A stretch of DNA of 64,000 nucleotides from Trissonchulus latispiculum (lineage: Eukaryota; Nematoda; Enoplea; Enoplida; Ironidae), in contig JASAND010005702.1 of NCBI GenBank assembly GCA_030248195.1, positions 1-64,000 on the forward strand, read 5' to 3'. The notes under the pieces were generated by a model that did not search any database, was not told where the DNA came from, and saw only the letters and a program-made list of their open reading frames with translations. Shown in pieces: positions 25,861-36,690 of the stretch (position 1 is the stretch's first letter; each line of letters starts with the position of its first letter). Both the position numbers and the translations under genes were made by a program.

Positions 25861-27632
25861 CTTCGTCCCCTCCTGGAGAAAATTCTAACCCTAGTTCTAC
25901 TATAGTTTCGAATTCTAACCCTAATGTTTGTTCAGTTTTTTCTTCATCTGAGAACGTGGTGGAAAGTTTAATGAAGACATACCCCAATCAGAAGACTATT
26001 TCATCGGATCAAATTTGTTCTGTCTTCTCTTCTTATGCGGGGGTAGTCAAGTCTAAACTACCATCTAACCATCAATTCGGACGAACAAACTTAGAAAATT
26101 TTCCAAATTCTGCAAATACGTATGTACGTACAAACATGGCATGCTCTATTCAGCCAAATTCTACTGGATTTTCAGCGCCAAATTCTAATACGTACGTACG
26201 TACAAGCCCTCCCTCTAATGTTTCTTTTCCGCCTAACGGTTTTTCTGGAAAATCAAAGCAACTTCAATCTGAAATGGAGGAACGTGTTCTTTTCATACCA
26301 GATCAGCAACGATGGGTAAAATTGGTACCTATTGACGGTAGCCAGGTCGACAAGCGTAATGCACTTTTTCTTCGACCAATTCCACAAAATTCAAGGGTAC
26401 CTAATCAAGCCAATTTTCATCAGGCAAATGCTCTTTCTGGTCTAACTTTTCGGAATTCACGTTTCCAAAATCAGAACGCTGGCTTTAGGCCATTGAATTT
26501 TCAGCAACCTAGGTTTTTGCTAGCAAATTTTCGGTATAATTTCCCTTTTCAGCGACAACAGCCTAGATTTTCGAATGCGTCTACAGTTTTTTCTGCTAGG
26601 AATAATTTTGGATTTGCTCCTCGATCGAGTGCTACGAACAGGCGCAGCTGCGAAAATCAAGCGTTTTCCTTTGGACCTCGCGTGGTTTTCCCATCTGCAA
26701 GTGCCCACCTACCAAATTTAGGGACGAGTACACCCAGATCACTAAATCAAGGGGTGCCTTCAGGAGCGAACTTTTTGGCTCGCCACTCGAGGGTTACCAA
26801 GCATAACGGTGATACTAGTCTACACGAAAAGACAGATCTCTCTGTTCATCATATAGGAAATCACTCTCCAAGATCTTTCAATTGTAGGCGACATACTAGT
26901 TCAAAATTTCCTCGTCGTGCAGATGACACAATTTCGTTTGTAACTCGTGTTTTTCATTCGCCTAAGTACAGAAGAGAAAGAAAGAAGGAACATAGACCGC
27001 ACGTCATTGAGAATACTAGGCATGCTTTTCACTCTGCGACAGTCGAAGTCCATAGCTCGAACGCGAATGTTGTAGTACCTTCAAGCCACAGTTCTAAGCA
27101 CGACACTTCCACTGAGGATAATTCACATGAACCGCCTACGTATACTAATGCTAAGGAAGAAAACAATCCTGCGAATGAAGTAACTTGTGAAAGCTTACGT
27201 ACACAAAAGAAGAAATTGATAAAAGTTGCAGACCCAGATTTTTCGGATAAATTTCTTTTTGTGGATCTTGCATCTTCGCAAATTCTTTTACCGCATGAAG
27301 TTTCTAAGGATAATGCAGACATGGAATCGAACGATTTTGATCACAACTCGCTAGAGGATACGCCATTAGATATTGAGGTGAAAGATACTGATAACTGTGA
27401 ACGTACTACATGCGAAGACGATACTAAAGTTTTATTTGAATTAGAAAACGCTACACAAAACGAAGTTGCTGACACGAATGGCGCTTTAGCACCAACACTC
27501 AATGCACTGACAGATTTTCCGTTTGTTAAGTCACTTCAGAATTCGTTCGGAAGCACCTTATCTAATTTGTTTGGCACTATTACGTCGCAACCTAAGGCGA
27601 TAGCATCACCATTTAACAAGTTGTTTTCCTAA
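25803..27632 (+). CDS. Second ORF of the gag-only element, function unknown
   Basis: A long frame in the -1 register relative to gag is open from 25803, so it overlaps the gag end by 58 bases. The first ATG in this frame is near 25971. A protein from there would have about 553 residues. It is rich in Asn, Gln, Phe, Arg and Ser in the first half. The second half is acidic, and the C-terminal region is hydrophobic-amphipathic. I see no aspartic protease (D[ST]G), reverse transcriptase (YxDD), integrase or zinc motif. There is no signal peptide and no clear membrane segment. The position fits a gag-pol style -1 fusion, but no standard slippery heptamer was found in the overlap. It could equally start at its own ATG. 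Confidence 0.6.
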   Translation, partial: RPEFSDCGRRNLQGSQPAVTSSPPGENSNPSSTIVSNSNPNVCSVFSSSENVVESLMKTYPNQKTISSDQICSVFSSYAGVVKSKLPSNHQFGRTNLENFPNSANTYVRTNMACSIQPNSTGFSAPNSNTYVRTSPPSNVSFPPNGFSGKSKQLQSEMEERVLFIPDQQRWVKLVPIDGSQVDKRNALFLRPIPQNSRVPNQANFHQANALSGLTFRNSRFQNQNAGFRPLNFQQPRFLLANFRYNFPFQRQQPRFSNASTVFSARNNFGFAPRSSATNRRSCENQAFSFGPRVVFPSASAHLPNLGTSTPRSLNQGVPSGANFLARHSRVTKHNGDTSLHEKTDLSVHHIGNHSPRSFNCRRHTSSKFPRRADDTISFVTRVFHSPKYRRERKKEHRPHVIENTRHAFHSATVEVHSSNANVVVPSSHSSKHDTSTEDNSHEPPTYTNAKEENNPANEVTCESLRTQKKKLIKVADPDFSDKFLFVDLASSQILLPHEVSKDNADMESNDFDHNSLEDTPLDIEVKDTDNCERTTCEDDTKVLFELENATQNEVADTNGALAPTLNALTDFPFVKSLQNSFGSTLSNLFGTITSQPKAIASPFNKLFS

Positions 27633-30600
27633 GTTAATGCTGTTTGTCGCACTTGTTTATTTTTTGTTTAAGGACTTCACTTTTTGACCTTATTTCATGA
27701 CTAATAGAAGATACCCATGATTTGACTTCACGCTAGAATGATGACGACGATGGATCAGTTAATCAGAATCAAAGATGTTCAGACGATGGATAGCAGGGAC
27801 ATTACACGATTGAACGGACAAATAAGTTTGACAAGCCTACCAAGAGATAAGTTTTTACCTAATTGTTAGTACGGTTGACTACGGTTAATGGTTTATTTTG
27901 TATACGTATTTGATTACGGTGCTTTGAATCGGTCTTTATTTGGCATTGACTCTTCTCAGCGAGTACGCAATGTCAAGCACTAGTATAGTGCCAGTTTTTG
28001 TGAACTTCGTTAACGCTTTGAAACTAATTGGTATTTGATATTTTGAACGAATTAGGCAACTGACTGTGACTCTCATTCTAGACTGTGTGTTCGGCGACAC
28101 TGGAAGACATTCTGTGCGTATTGATTTTGAATATTTTTGATCTTTGGTGATTATACGTAGATGGAATTGCATTGTGTATTTTTCTGTGTTTAAGGACTCG
28201 ACTAAGCACTTGGTTCTCGGTATGGTATCTGACACGATTTGGACGATTGACTCTTCCTATGGCCGTTCATTGCAATGATTCCCAGGATTCTTGACGACAA
28301 CCATTTGGAATTGATATGGTGACTATAGAACTGGACAAGCAGTTGGTTTGTTAAGTTGGTAACTCACTTTTTTGATTTTAATCTTCATATTTATTATCAT
28401 TTAACTAAATGAAGTGCCAACATTGACTTGTGACTGGTAGAATTACGACTATTTATTACTTTTATCTTTAATCATATACGTACAGTCTCAAGATTGACGA
28501 CTCATTACTTTGACATAATCCAAACTGTGACTTAATTTAAACTTGGTTGTGTTTTACATTCCTATCTACGTTGGTGAGTTGTCTTTCTGGACAATCTACG
28601 CAACAGGGTCATTAGTTTGGCTGAGTGCGAACTTTTTGGCTCGCTTTCTAGTTTAAACTGTGACCCATCCAACTCAAATTCAAATACTAATTTTGACATC
28701 TTTTCAATGGAGTATTAACCAGTAGCGTGTGCGAGATTTAAAAGTGACGTTCAAGTTTGTAAAACGGAGTTGAAAACGGACTAGTAGTTAGCTTATTTAC
28801 GGATTAGTTCAAGATTTAGCGACGAAAGTATTAAGTGACTTTTCGAGGCACGATGTAATGAAACGGAGTAATGACTTTGAAAGCCTCACGATGACAGTAG
28901 TATAGACGCTAGACTTATTTCGGAATTTTTGGTGATTCTTTAATTGTGACAGATTTAACGAGCGTAAAATGCGGAAAACAAGCGGAATTTCTACGCGCAG
29001 TATTAGTATTTGTTTTTGTGATCACATACGTTAGTAGTAATTTTGTATGACAGATAATCAGTCGGTATATATATATTCGTCTGTGTAGCTGTAGTTAGTT
29101 TTTTGTAGTTATGTAAACGTGTACAGAATTGCTAGTTGATTTGATAATTCGTAGTGGATTTTGTGTTTGAAGTTAGTTATGCATATTCAGAAAATCCTAA
29201 AAAGCAATATTCGACAAAACCCAAAAATATTTGCGTTATTTTGTTTTCGTGTTACTTATATTGTTTGTTTATTGTTATGGTTGTTTACGTACGGTTGTTT
29301 AATACGGTTACCTATATTGGTTTATTTGTGTTTTCAGCTAATGCTATTGATCGTGTACATATGTTTGCTTGTATGTTGTTGTTTCGTATTATACGTATTA
29401 TAATGATCGTATTTTTACTATGCTTTGAATTATGAATATATACTTGTGAATCACTAAGCAAACTGTATACAATGACATTTAGTCTATTTATCTTCTCAAA
29501 GATCTTCTCTTTCTAGAGTACTTCTTCTTTAACTTTCGCTTCTAGATTATATTTATCCTTTCTCTTTTTTAATTGCATTGTCGGCTCTGTATAGCCCTCA
29601 TATTATAAATGTATGTGTGTTTACTCGACGACAACAACGGATATAACGACTCCCATCGAAACCCTAACTTCGATGTCTTCTGTAGATACAGCTCCGATCC
29701 TGAAGTGGAGTTCATACGGGTTTGAACTCATCCTACGGTGAAACCAGAAGACCATCACCTTACATTTACCCCAATTCTACAATAACAACGACGCTATAAA
29801 TTATGGACAATATAGACTCTAATTTTGTTGCTTAGTATATATATATATGCATATCTCTTTGTTTGTTTTTGTTAATTTCTGATCATTTTGCCTTAATTTT
29901 TGCCTGTACTATGCATTATAACTTTGCCATTGTTTAGGTCATTATTTTTTGTGCTTTATCTATGCCATGTACAGTTTTTTGCCATATATATACTTTACTG
30001 TATGATTCGTCTATAAATTTTGATTCGTCTAGTTATGTTACCCTTTCCCTATCTTTATCCCTCTATATGTGTGTGTGCTTTAATTTTAGTAGCTATATTT
30101 ACATTTTATACGTGTTTTCTCTTGTTTTCTTGGAAAGATCAGGTGATCTTTATTTTTTATGCGGCGGAGGAAGGTCCGTACGCTAGATCTTTAAAATTTT
30201 TAGGTTAAAAATAGTTTGCAATAGAAGAAATTTTCTTTGTTTGCAATAGTCTTTACCTCATTTTATATGCATTGATTATTTGTTTGTCGTGTACAGGATA
30301 ATTTTTTGTTGTATAGCTTAGTTAGGATATTGAATGTTATGTTGTAATTAGTTAGGTTAGTTTTTGACTTTTGAAAAGTAGTTTGATATATGATGTAAAA
30401 ATTAACCTATCTACTTAATTGAATTTTCTGTGAAAATTCTCTGTATTTTGTTAGCTAAGGCTAAGCTAAGCTAAGGATTTTGTGAACTTTGTGTAGTTTA
30501 GGTAGTTTTCTTGTAGTTTTGTATAGTAGTGATTAGTTGTAAACTTTGTATTGTGTTTTCTATAAATTGACATAATGCGTGTTTGATATGTATGTATGTG

Positions 30601-31076
30601 AGTATGATTGTTGAAGGGCCATGAATCTATGAATAATTGTTGTATTTCTACTCTTTACTGTTTTCTATTCATAGTGGCTTTTTGGGTATATTGCCTTTTC
30701 TATGTGGGTCGTTCTCTTTCTCTTTTCTATTTCTGATTACTTATTTTCGCCATACCTAGTTTGGTTGGAACTACTTACTGTATTCTTTCGTTTACTTTAT
30801 TCTCCCTGTGTTTCGCTATACTTCGCCTGTCTATGACTTCCACTTTGCTACCATTTTCTAACTTTAATTTTTCTTAACTTCTATTTGTGGTTTCTTAGTT
30901 TTAACCATGGGTAAACGTGCCAGGATACGTGCCTCATAACTGGTCTCATGGGAATTGTGTGAGATCTATGTTTACCTTTGAAATTTCTTTTTAACTTTCA
31001 ACTATTGAATTACGGTAGCATCTCTTCTCCATCTTATATTTTAGCAGGCGCTAAAATTTTTCTATCCAGGGGAGGA
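27633..31076 (+). other. 3' non-coding region of the gag-only element with polypurine tract
   Basis: This 3.4-kb AT-rich region lies where pol would be expected. I find no reverse transcriptase, RNase H or integrase motif in any frame. The open frames at 29154-29435 and 29161-29403 are hydrophobic, without homology. The tract AGGGGAGGA at 31068-31076 directly before the 3' LTR is the polypurine tract. An 18-base word, GCGAACTTTTTGGCTCGC, occurs both in ORF2 (about 26766) and here (about 28627). Confidence 0.6.
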
Positions 31077-31456
31077 TGTTGAGAATCAACTAAAAACAAG
31101 TGTTGCAACTTAATCTTAAAAACAAACACTAAAATTGATGGTTGCTGTTTGTACAGTCTTTAGTCTGTTAGCTACTTTGATCAGCCTAGATCTGATCCGT
31201 CAGTTCAGTGTTGTCTTTGCTATTCTGGAAAGTGGTTGTCCCCTTTTGTGTTTATTTTATATTCTCCGTGTGTCCAGTCCTTTATGCCGGTAAAACTTTG
31301 TAATCCGATTTGGTGATCGTAGTTGGTAAGAAGTAGTGACTAGTTAGGTAGGTATAATTTAGGTAAATTATTAGAATAGGCCCGGTCTAGGAACCTGTAG
31401 TCGTACCGCCTCTAGATTCCACCTTAGGTCCAGACAGCTGAGGTAGGGATTTAACA
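31077..31456 (+). repeat. 3' LTR of the gag-only retrotransposon (380 bp)
   Basis: It starts TGTTGAGAATC after the polypurine tract and ends GGATTTAACA. It is followed by CTCC, the 4-bp target duplication. The central 160 bp (31199-31358) are unlike the matching part of the 5' LTR, while both ends are nearly identical to it. Confidence 0.85.
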
Positions 31457-31600
31457 CTCCCATTTTTGCTCAATTTTGAATCCCTTTAACCACTTTTTAT
31501 ATGAGGTACCAGCGCAAGGTGGTTTGTAATATCCAGAAAGAATTTGGGTACAGAACAGGGCCACATAATTGCTATTCTTCTTGATTGTGTAATGTAAGAA
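31457..31600 (-). pseudogene. Upstream half of the coding region split by the gag-only element
   Basis: On the minus strand a frame is open from about 31594 to the insertion point. If the LTR element and one CTCC copy are disregarded, the same frame continues at 22473 to a stop at 22377. This preservation across the empty site independently supports the element's boundaries. The peptide itself (for example YVALFCTQILSGYYKPPC) is not recognised. By position it would precede the polymerase-like blocks at 22.0-22.3 kb. Confidence 0.45.
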
Positions 31601-31619
31601 ATGAAATTGTCACTTCAGC

Positions 31620-31735
31620 ACCTGAGACCCGAAAAATTCGGGCCTCGGGCTAGATCCGAACCCACGACTTTCGGATGAACGCGGCTACCGAGGCTACAGT
31701 CGCATCAAGCTAGAAGGAGTTCGTATCCCTGAAGT
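31620..31735 (-). mobile_element. Candidate tRNA-derived SINE
   Basis: On the minus strand, an A-box-like GTAGCCTCGGTAGCCGCG and a B-box-like GTGGGTTCGGATC are spaced as in a tRNA gene. They are followed by a short hairpin GGCCCGAATTTTTCGGGTC and a tail ending TTTCATTTCTTAC. The body lacks a good acceptor stem, so a functional tRNA is unlikely. A RNA polymerase III promoter-driven SINE head is the better reading. Confidence 0.5.
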
Positions 31736-31739
31736 GATT

Positions 31740-32737
31740 GCTGTCTTGGCCAATACGGAGTAAATTAGTAGTCAAGCTACACTTTGTAAGGTTCATACAA
31801 ATTTCCCTGGATTAAACCCAAGAGTAGTATCAATCCCCGCTTTACTGTCAGGTAACTAAACCGGAAACTGTTTGGCGAATCAATGTACTTTCTCCTAAGG
31901 AGTGTGCAACTCGCTCGAAACAAGAAAATGCTATCTATGAACTACGCTAAAAAACGGAACAAAAGAAATCATTTATTATAGAGAACTTTCTAATTTCATT
32001 GGCATGAAATATGGGCGAAAGGTGATAATGACAAAAAATGGTTCTATGGACTTCACAGCACGAAAGAACAATACCAACTAATTAATTGCATTAGTTGATA
32101 GAATGACTCGAACGTCTAGATCAGCAATGTTAGTTTAAACAGCTTTGTAGAATCGCAGACCGTTATTGCTAGTTTTTCACATCGCCTTAAGCCAATCTTT
32201 AAATCTAGAAGTTTTTCCTAATCAGCTTTTTATACATCGTTTTAAAGCTTATAATTAGGATAATCACTCACATGAGATGGGGAAAATAGCAAATATTTTC
32301 TGACATAACGGCTAAATATAGACCTAAATTTTTTGAACAAGGATTTCTCAATACTGCAGAACTAGTCAAAATTTCTTTTTGCACTATCACACAGAGAACA
32401 TATAAAACGAGGGACGTTTTTTGGGTATCCTTCCGTGTCACTTAACGGTTGAGATAATTCGCAACAGGCACGGAAACACTAAAGTTTTAAACTTTGCACT
32501 AAATTTTCTCGAAACTTGGAACGTTTTAGCCAAAACCAAGAAAGTGCCCTCCGCAATAGTACGATTCTCCACTCTGCCAAAAATCTCCGGAATCCGTCGA
32601 GTATTCGATAAATCGATGTTTAAAACAAATTAACAGCTGTTTTGCCAAAATTGTTTTTCGGCCAAATCTCTAGCTGAAAGCAATAAAGTCCGGCTAATAG
32701 GGATTCATAAAATAGGCATGGACGCTGTATCGACTGA
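31740..32737. other. No gene seen
   Basis: I see no coding sequence or clear repeat. The stretch is AT-rich with only short frames. Confidence 0.4.
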
Positions 32738-33267
32738 CTATAAATGGACCAAAATTATTAGTAAGATTTGGCAGTAATTTTGAAAAACGGATTCCCTTGA
32801 AAATGGCCATTTATCCCTCAAAGTGGTTTTTTGCTTGGGTTCCATTGTAGGATTTATTGCCCGAGCCTCAGCAATGGCTCTTTCTATAGAGCGAGCTAAT
32901 TGTAAGGCTTTGGCCAAAGTCAAGTCACTTTCCATTAATAGTCGTTCCCGAATTCGAGAACTTGTGGTCTTTTCAACAATAAGATCGCGGATCACTTCGT
33001 CCTGCAAATTCCCATAATTGCAGGTTTGTTGGTTGGTTGGTTGGTTACAAAGACCCGTAATTCTGTACACCACGAATCGACCGTTTCATTTGGCAATTGT
33101 CCCCTGGACTTGTGCTTGAATAGGGCAGCAATTATATTTGTTTTTGGTTCAAACTGATTGGCACAGACATGTAAAAACCTGTTGCAAAGTAACTTCCTAA
33201 TTAGGAGGTACTGGAATGGGCGGGGTAAGAGTATGCGTTGACCTTTAACGCCTAAAAAATGAAACAA
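32738..33267 (-). pseudogene. Gypsy-type gag fragment
   Basis: The upstream part (33267-32992) holds FEPKTNIIAALFKHKSRGQ followed by ETVDSWCTELRVFV. The next part (from 33020 down) holds CNYGNLQDEVIRDLIV, RERLLMESDLTLAKALQLAR and a ...AEARAI end. This is the well-known gag pattern of animal Gypsy elements: F..R.Q...E....W...L, then C.YG.L.DE.IRD, then RERLL.E.DLTL.KAL..AR. A small insertion of CCAA repeats at about 33030 (reading as Asn-Gln-Pro-Thr) and a frame break separate the two parts. No zinc knuckle or pol follows, so this is a fragment. Confidence 0.75.
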
Positions 33268-34413
33268 CAGTGTAATCTGTCGCGACTTTGGGTAAACGTT
33301 GGGATTGGCAAAGGCACCACATGCAATCAGAAAGTTTTCAAAAAGACGTTACCAGTCCCTCCAAACGATAGTTGCTTGATCCGGAGTCGGAAGATAAGGC
33401 GGTGGTCACGAAATGGCTTGGTTCATGTTGACCTTCGTCGCCACTTAATGTTGAGTCGATAATTGGAATTTGTAGCAGAGATATAAAGTTAACACGCAAC
33501 TTTATTGTAACTAACTATAACTCAACAACGTGTTGGAGTGTTTCTCAAAATCAAAGTCTCTATTTTCTGGATTAGCTGTACTACAGAAACATGGTGCCAG
33601 CAAATGGCAAATGGTGGAGCGGCAAACTTGGAGCAAAATCTTGAGTTAGAAACTGTCTGATTAAAAGATTTTGGCAAGCAACAAAGAAACCGCTGGAAAT
33701 CCACTTCTAAACCAGGGTCCCGGAACAGTAGAGTTCGGAGAATGAAGGTTAAAACGCCATCCAGAACAGGAGGTCCAGCTTTATCCTGAGATATCCTTAT
33801 CCTTCTTGAGATTCTCTAACAACTACAACTTTGATGCATAGATACCTGATGTATGCAGATATAACGTAGTGGATCAAAAATACTAACTAAAACATTTTTG
33901 TGTATTTCATCATTCTTCTTTCTTGGGCACCACTAACGAACTGTTCCAAAAAGCACTGCGACAAAGCCCGCCTATTCGCGTAGAGATTAGCGGTCATTAT
34001 GTTGCAGTCATGGTTATAGGCAGTAGCACCTGGACAAGCTCACAATCTCCTGACCCACGTACTGCCATTGATTAGGTTTCTCGCAAAGCCTACAGTACGT
34101 TATGTCACGGGGACGAACATCTGATCAGACACCAATGTGGACTTCATATGCAAGAAATTGATGTAGTCAGGGATAAGATGAGAGACCTACAAGAATACAA
34201 AAGATATCGCAGAAGTATTCAATCTATCTATACAATGTGCTAGACAGGCTGGAAGCAGTCTGGAAGCAGTTAAAAATCATTTTGCTAGTGGCTAGCTTAT
34301 GCCAAAGATACAACTAATGTTATCCGTAACATTTCGTTTACTGTACATTAGTGCTATGCAATAATAGTGTTTTACCGTGTTATGTAATACAGTTAGTTAA
34401 CTGTGCTATGCAA
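33268..34413. other. No gene recognised
   Basis: There are only short frames without homology. A GGCTGGAAGCAGT/CTGGAAGCAGT direct repeat lies at 34240-34272. Confidence 0.4.
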
Positions 34414-35028
34414 TCATAATAATAGTCTATAGTTGTTAGTGCTCATTACAGTCTTGTGAGTCCATGGGAATACGAACCACTTATGTACAATCTTTGTGAA
34501 AATCTCCCACGTGACTCCCTTCTGATTAGTTCCTCCTTCAAACAGTTTCGCCAAGTTGTACTCCTTCGATTGGACCAAGACCTCATTAAGTAAGGGCACT
34601 ATATCTTTGCTCCGTTTTAGTCGCAGTAGGAGATCAAACACTCCTTTTTATTTTGTTTCGGAGTTGATGATATCTCGAAAGTCCAGGGTTATCCGCTGAT
34701 GTTCCACCATGTAGTCTGTCACTGGAGCGGGATCCATATTTTTACAAAGAACAACCGAATTGTCTATGATCTTCTCAACAGATGACTTCTGTGAGTCTGA
34801 AACATAAATAATTTTCAGTAACAAGTAATATGTAACAATACTTAAAACTATAAAACTGTGATGTCTAGAAATAAAATAGCTAAAAAGTACAATGATTAAA
34901 AATACAATGATTAAAAATATAATGGCTATAAAATATTAGTTAAAATGTGATGATTAAAAATACAACGAGTAAAAATTCAATGGTTAAAACGTTACAATTA
35001 ACATCTTACCGGTTTCAACGAAATTCAT
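34414..35028 (-). pseudogene. CARD-like death-fold protein, first exons, with an in-frame stop
   Basis: On the minus strand an ATG at 35028-35026 opens MNFVET. The donor G|GTAAG (intron 34797-35009, 213 nt) and the acceptor TTTCAG|ACTCAC join in phase. Exon 2 then reads ..VEKIIDNSVVLCKNMDP, DYMVEHQRITLDFRDIIN, LLLRLKRSKDIVPLLNEVL and NLAKLFEGG. This is the helix pattern of a CARD, the protein-interaction domain of innate immune and cell-death adaptors. A TAA codon at 34650-34648 interrupts it between two helices; the frame then stays open to 34414. Either this allele is broken or the base is an error. The N-terminal position suggests a CARD-first receptor or adaptor, but no other domain is visible. 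Confidence 0.55.
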
Positions 35029-35559
35029 GGCTGCGCAAACTGATGATTCGGTAATGATTCAACAAAGTCAAATGTCAGTAAAATTGGGTAATGCTCCTGA
35101 CAAAATTTTGAATATTTCAACACTTTTGCAGCATTCTTGTACTAGGTTTCATAAAATACACCATGGAAATCTTGCATACCCTTGTTCATTAATTATTGAA
35201 CAAAAGTTGTTTGCACATTGTCTCAGATATTCCCAATTTTATAAAACTACTGCCACATAATTTTTGTTGCACCCAAATTTTCATAGGTATTTTTAATTAA
35301 TTATTATTTACTAATTACTTGACCAGTTATTACTAATACGTGACCGAAGTTGGTTCACTGTTTGCTCTCTACGTAGACACCAAGATTAGTGTGATAGCTA
35401 CCACCAATCTTGCGTAATGACTGTCACAATTTCCATTTTTCAACCAACGTTTATTATATCTTGTTTACTGCTTTAATTTCATTGAGACAGGTGTTAATCC
35501 AACCGAACTAAGCTTTGGGAGACAAGTTTGAATCCTCAGCAGACATGTGCATTAGGGGA
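35029..35559. other. No clear gene; likely 5' flank of the CARD gene
   Basis: A plus-strand frame at 35027-35260 overlaps the minus-strand start and has no recognised homology. I regard it as chance. The stretch is otherwise AT-rich. Confidence 0.35.
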
Positions 35560-35770
35560 AATTCTGGGGGCGGTGTGCCGGCGGCCGAAGGCTGCCGGAA
35601 TATCGGAGTTTTTCCGGTTTTTTGCCCAAAAAAACAGGAGTTGTCCGGTTTTTTGCCCAAAAAACCGAAAAAATCCGGATTCTGGGGGTGAGGGGCCCAT
35701 CTGGGCGGGGAGAGCTCCAGGTCTTGGGGGGAGGGGTGAAACCCGTCCCAAACCCCTCCAGGTACATGTA
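35560..35770. repeat. GC-rich block with duplicated and inverted CCGGTTTTTTGCCC words
   Basis: TCCGGTTTTTTGCCCAAAA occurs twice about 40 bp apart, followed by its partial complement. A GC-rich stretch (GGGGCCCATCTGGGCGGGG) comes next. Open frames on both strands here come from composition. Confidence 0.4.
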
Positions 35771-35929
35771 TGATCCTCAGTATGCTAAAGATATGAACCT
35801 ACTAGAAGGCATGGGAGAGAAAAGTACGGTTTGGGCCCTCTTTATGCTAAAGATATGAGCCTGTGAGAAAACCGCTAGTAGTAAGAAAGACTTCACACTG
35901 GTTAGAGTCTTCAGTAGGTTTTCTACAAT

Positions 35930-36690
35930 TTTACAATTGTAGTCCTGCCTAATAATCACAATTCTACCGGTTTGTAGCCACAATATTAGCAATTGCATTT
36001 ACAATTTCAAGAATTGTAATTACGATTTTTCAATTGTAGCAATTGTAATTACAATTTCAGGAATTGTATTCACAAATTCACAAATGTGCAAATACTTGAC
36101 CTTTTGTTTACATATTATATATTACTAATTGTTTAAATTTATTCAGGCGTAAATTTTCTTTAATAATAGTACCTTTCAAAAATGGAAGTCACAGGTAAAT
36201 TTATAGATATGCAAAGATAGCCTTGAGGATTTAATTTTCTGCTAGAACTGTGGAATGGAGCTACGTTAATATGATTCAATAAAAACAGAGGGTAGCTTGA
36301 ACATCTTTCGAAAATAGACACTTTTATTATGACTACAACCCTTTCTAGTTAAGTAGAAAATGTAGTACAATTCTACAGGTAGAAATTTGAATTGTAAGAT
36401 TGTAATTGTTTTATGAAACTCAATCAAGTGTCTCCAAACTGTAGCTCTGCAATTACAATTCAGCCATGTCCATTTCATAGCTACAATTCTGAAACAATTG
36501 GACTACATATGTGACTTAATGAAACGCAAAGACTTTTACAATTATAGAGCTACAGGCCGATTGATTGTTTTATGAAACTGCACATTTCCTACAATTGTAG
36601 AGCAACAGGCCTGGCAATTGTTATATGAAACTCACTTGACTCCAAGTATAGGAATTGTAGTCTACAATTGTTTTATAAAGTAGGGCCCAG
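35930..36690. repeat. Cluster of CAATTGTAG-type repeats with about 58-bp tandem units
   Basis: The words ACAATTGTAG, CAATTGTAATTACAATT and TTTTATGAAACT recur many times. Near 36535-36650 they form two tandem units of about 58 bp (ACAATT.TAGAGC.ACAGGCC then ATTGTT.TATGAAACT). This looks like a short repeat array or a MITE made of short inverted words. No gene was seen. Confidence 0.55.

Noticed and set aside
29154..29435. Hydrophobic frame in the gag-only element as an envelope-like protein
   Set aside because: T-rich DNA yields hydrophobic frames by composition. There is no signal peptide, cysteine pattern or cleavage motif.
31640..31720. A functional tRNA gene on the minus strand
   Set aside because: A- and B-box-like words are present, but the acceptor stem does not pair. 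A SINE head fits better.
35027..35260. Plus-strand frame starting with a good ATG
   Set aside because: It overlaps the minus-strand CARD start codon and first exon, and no homology is seen.
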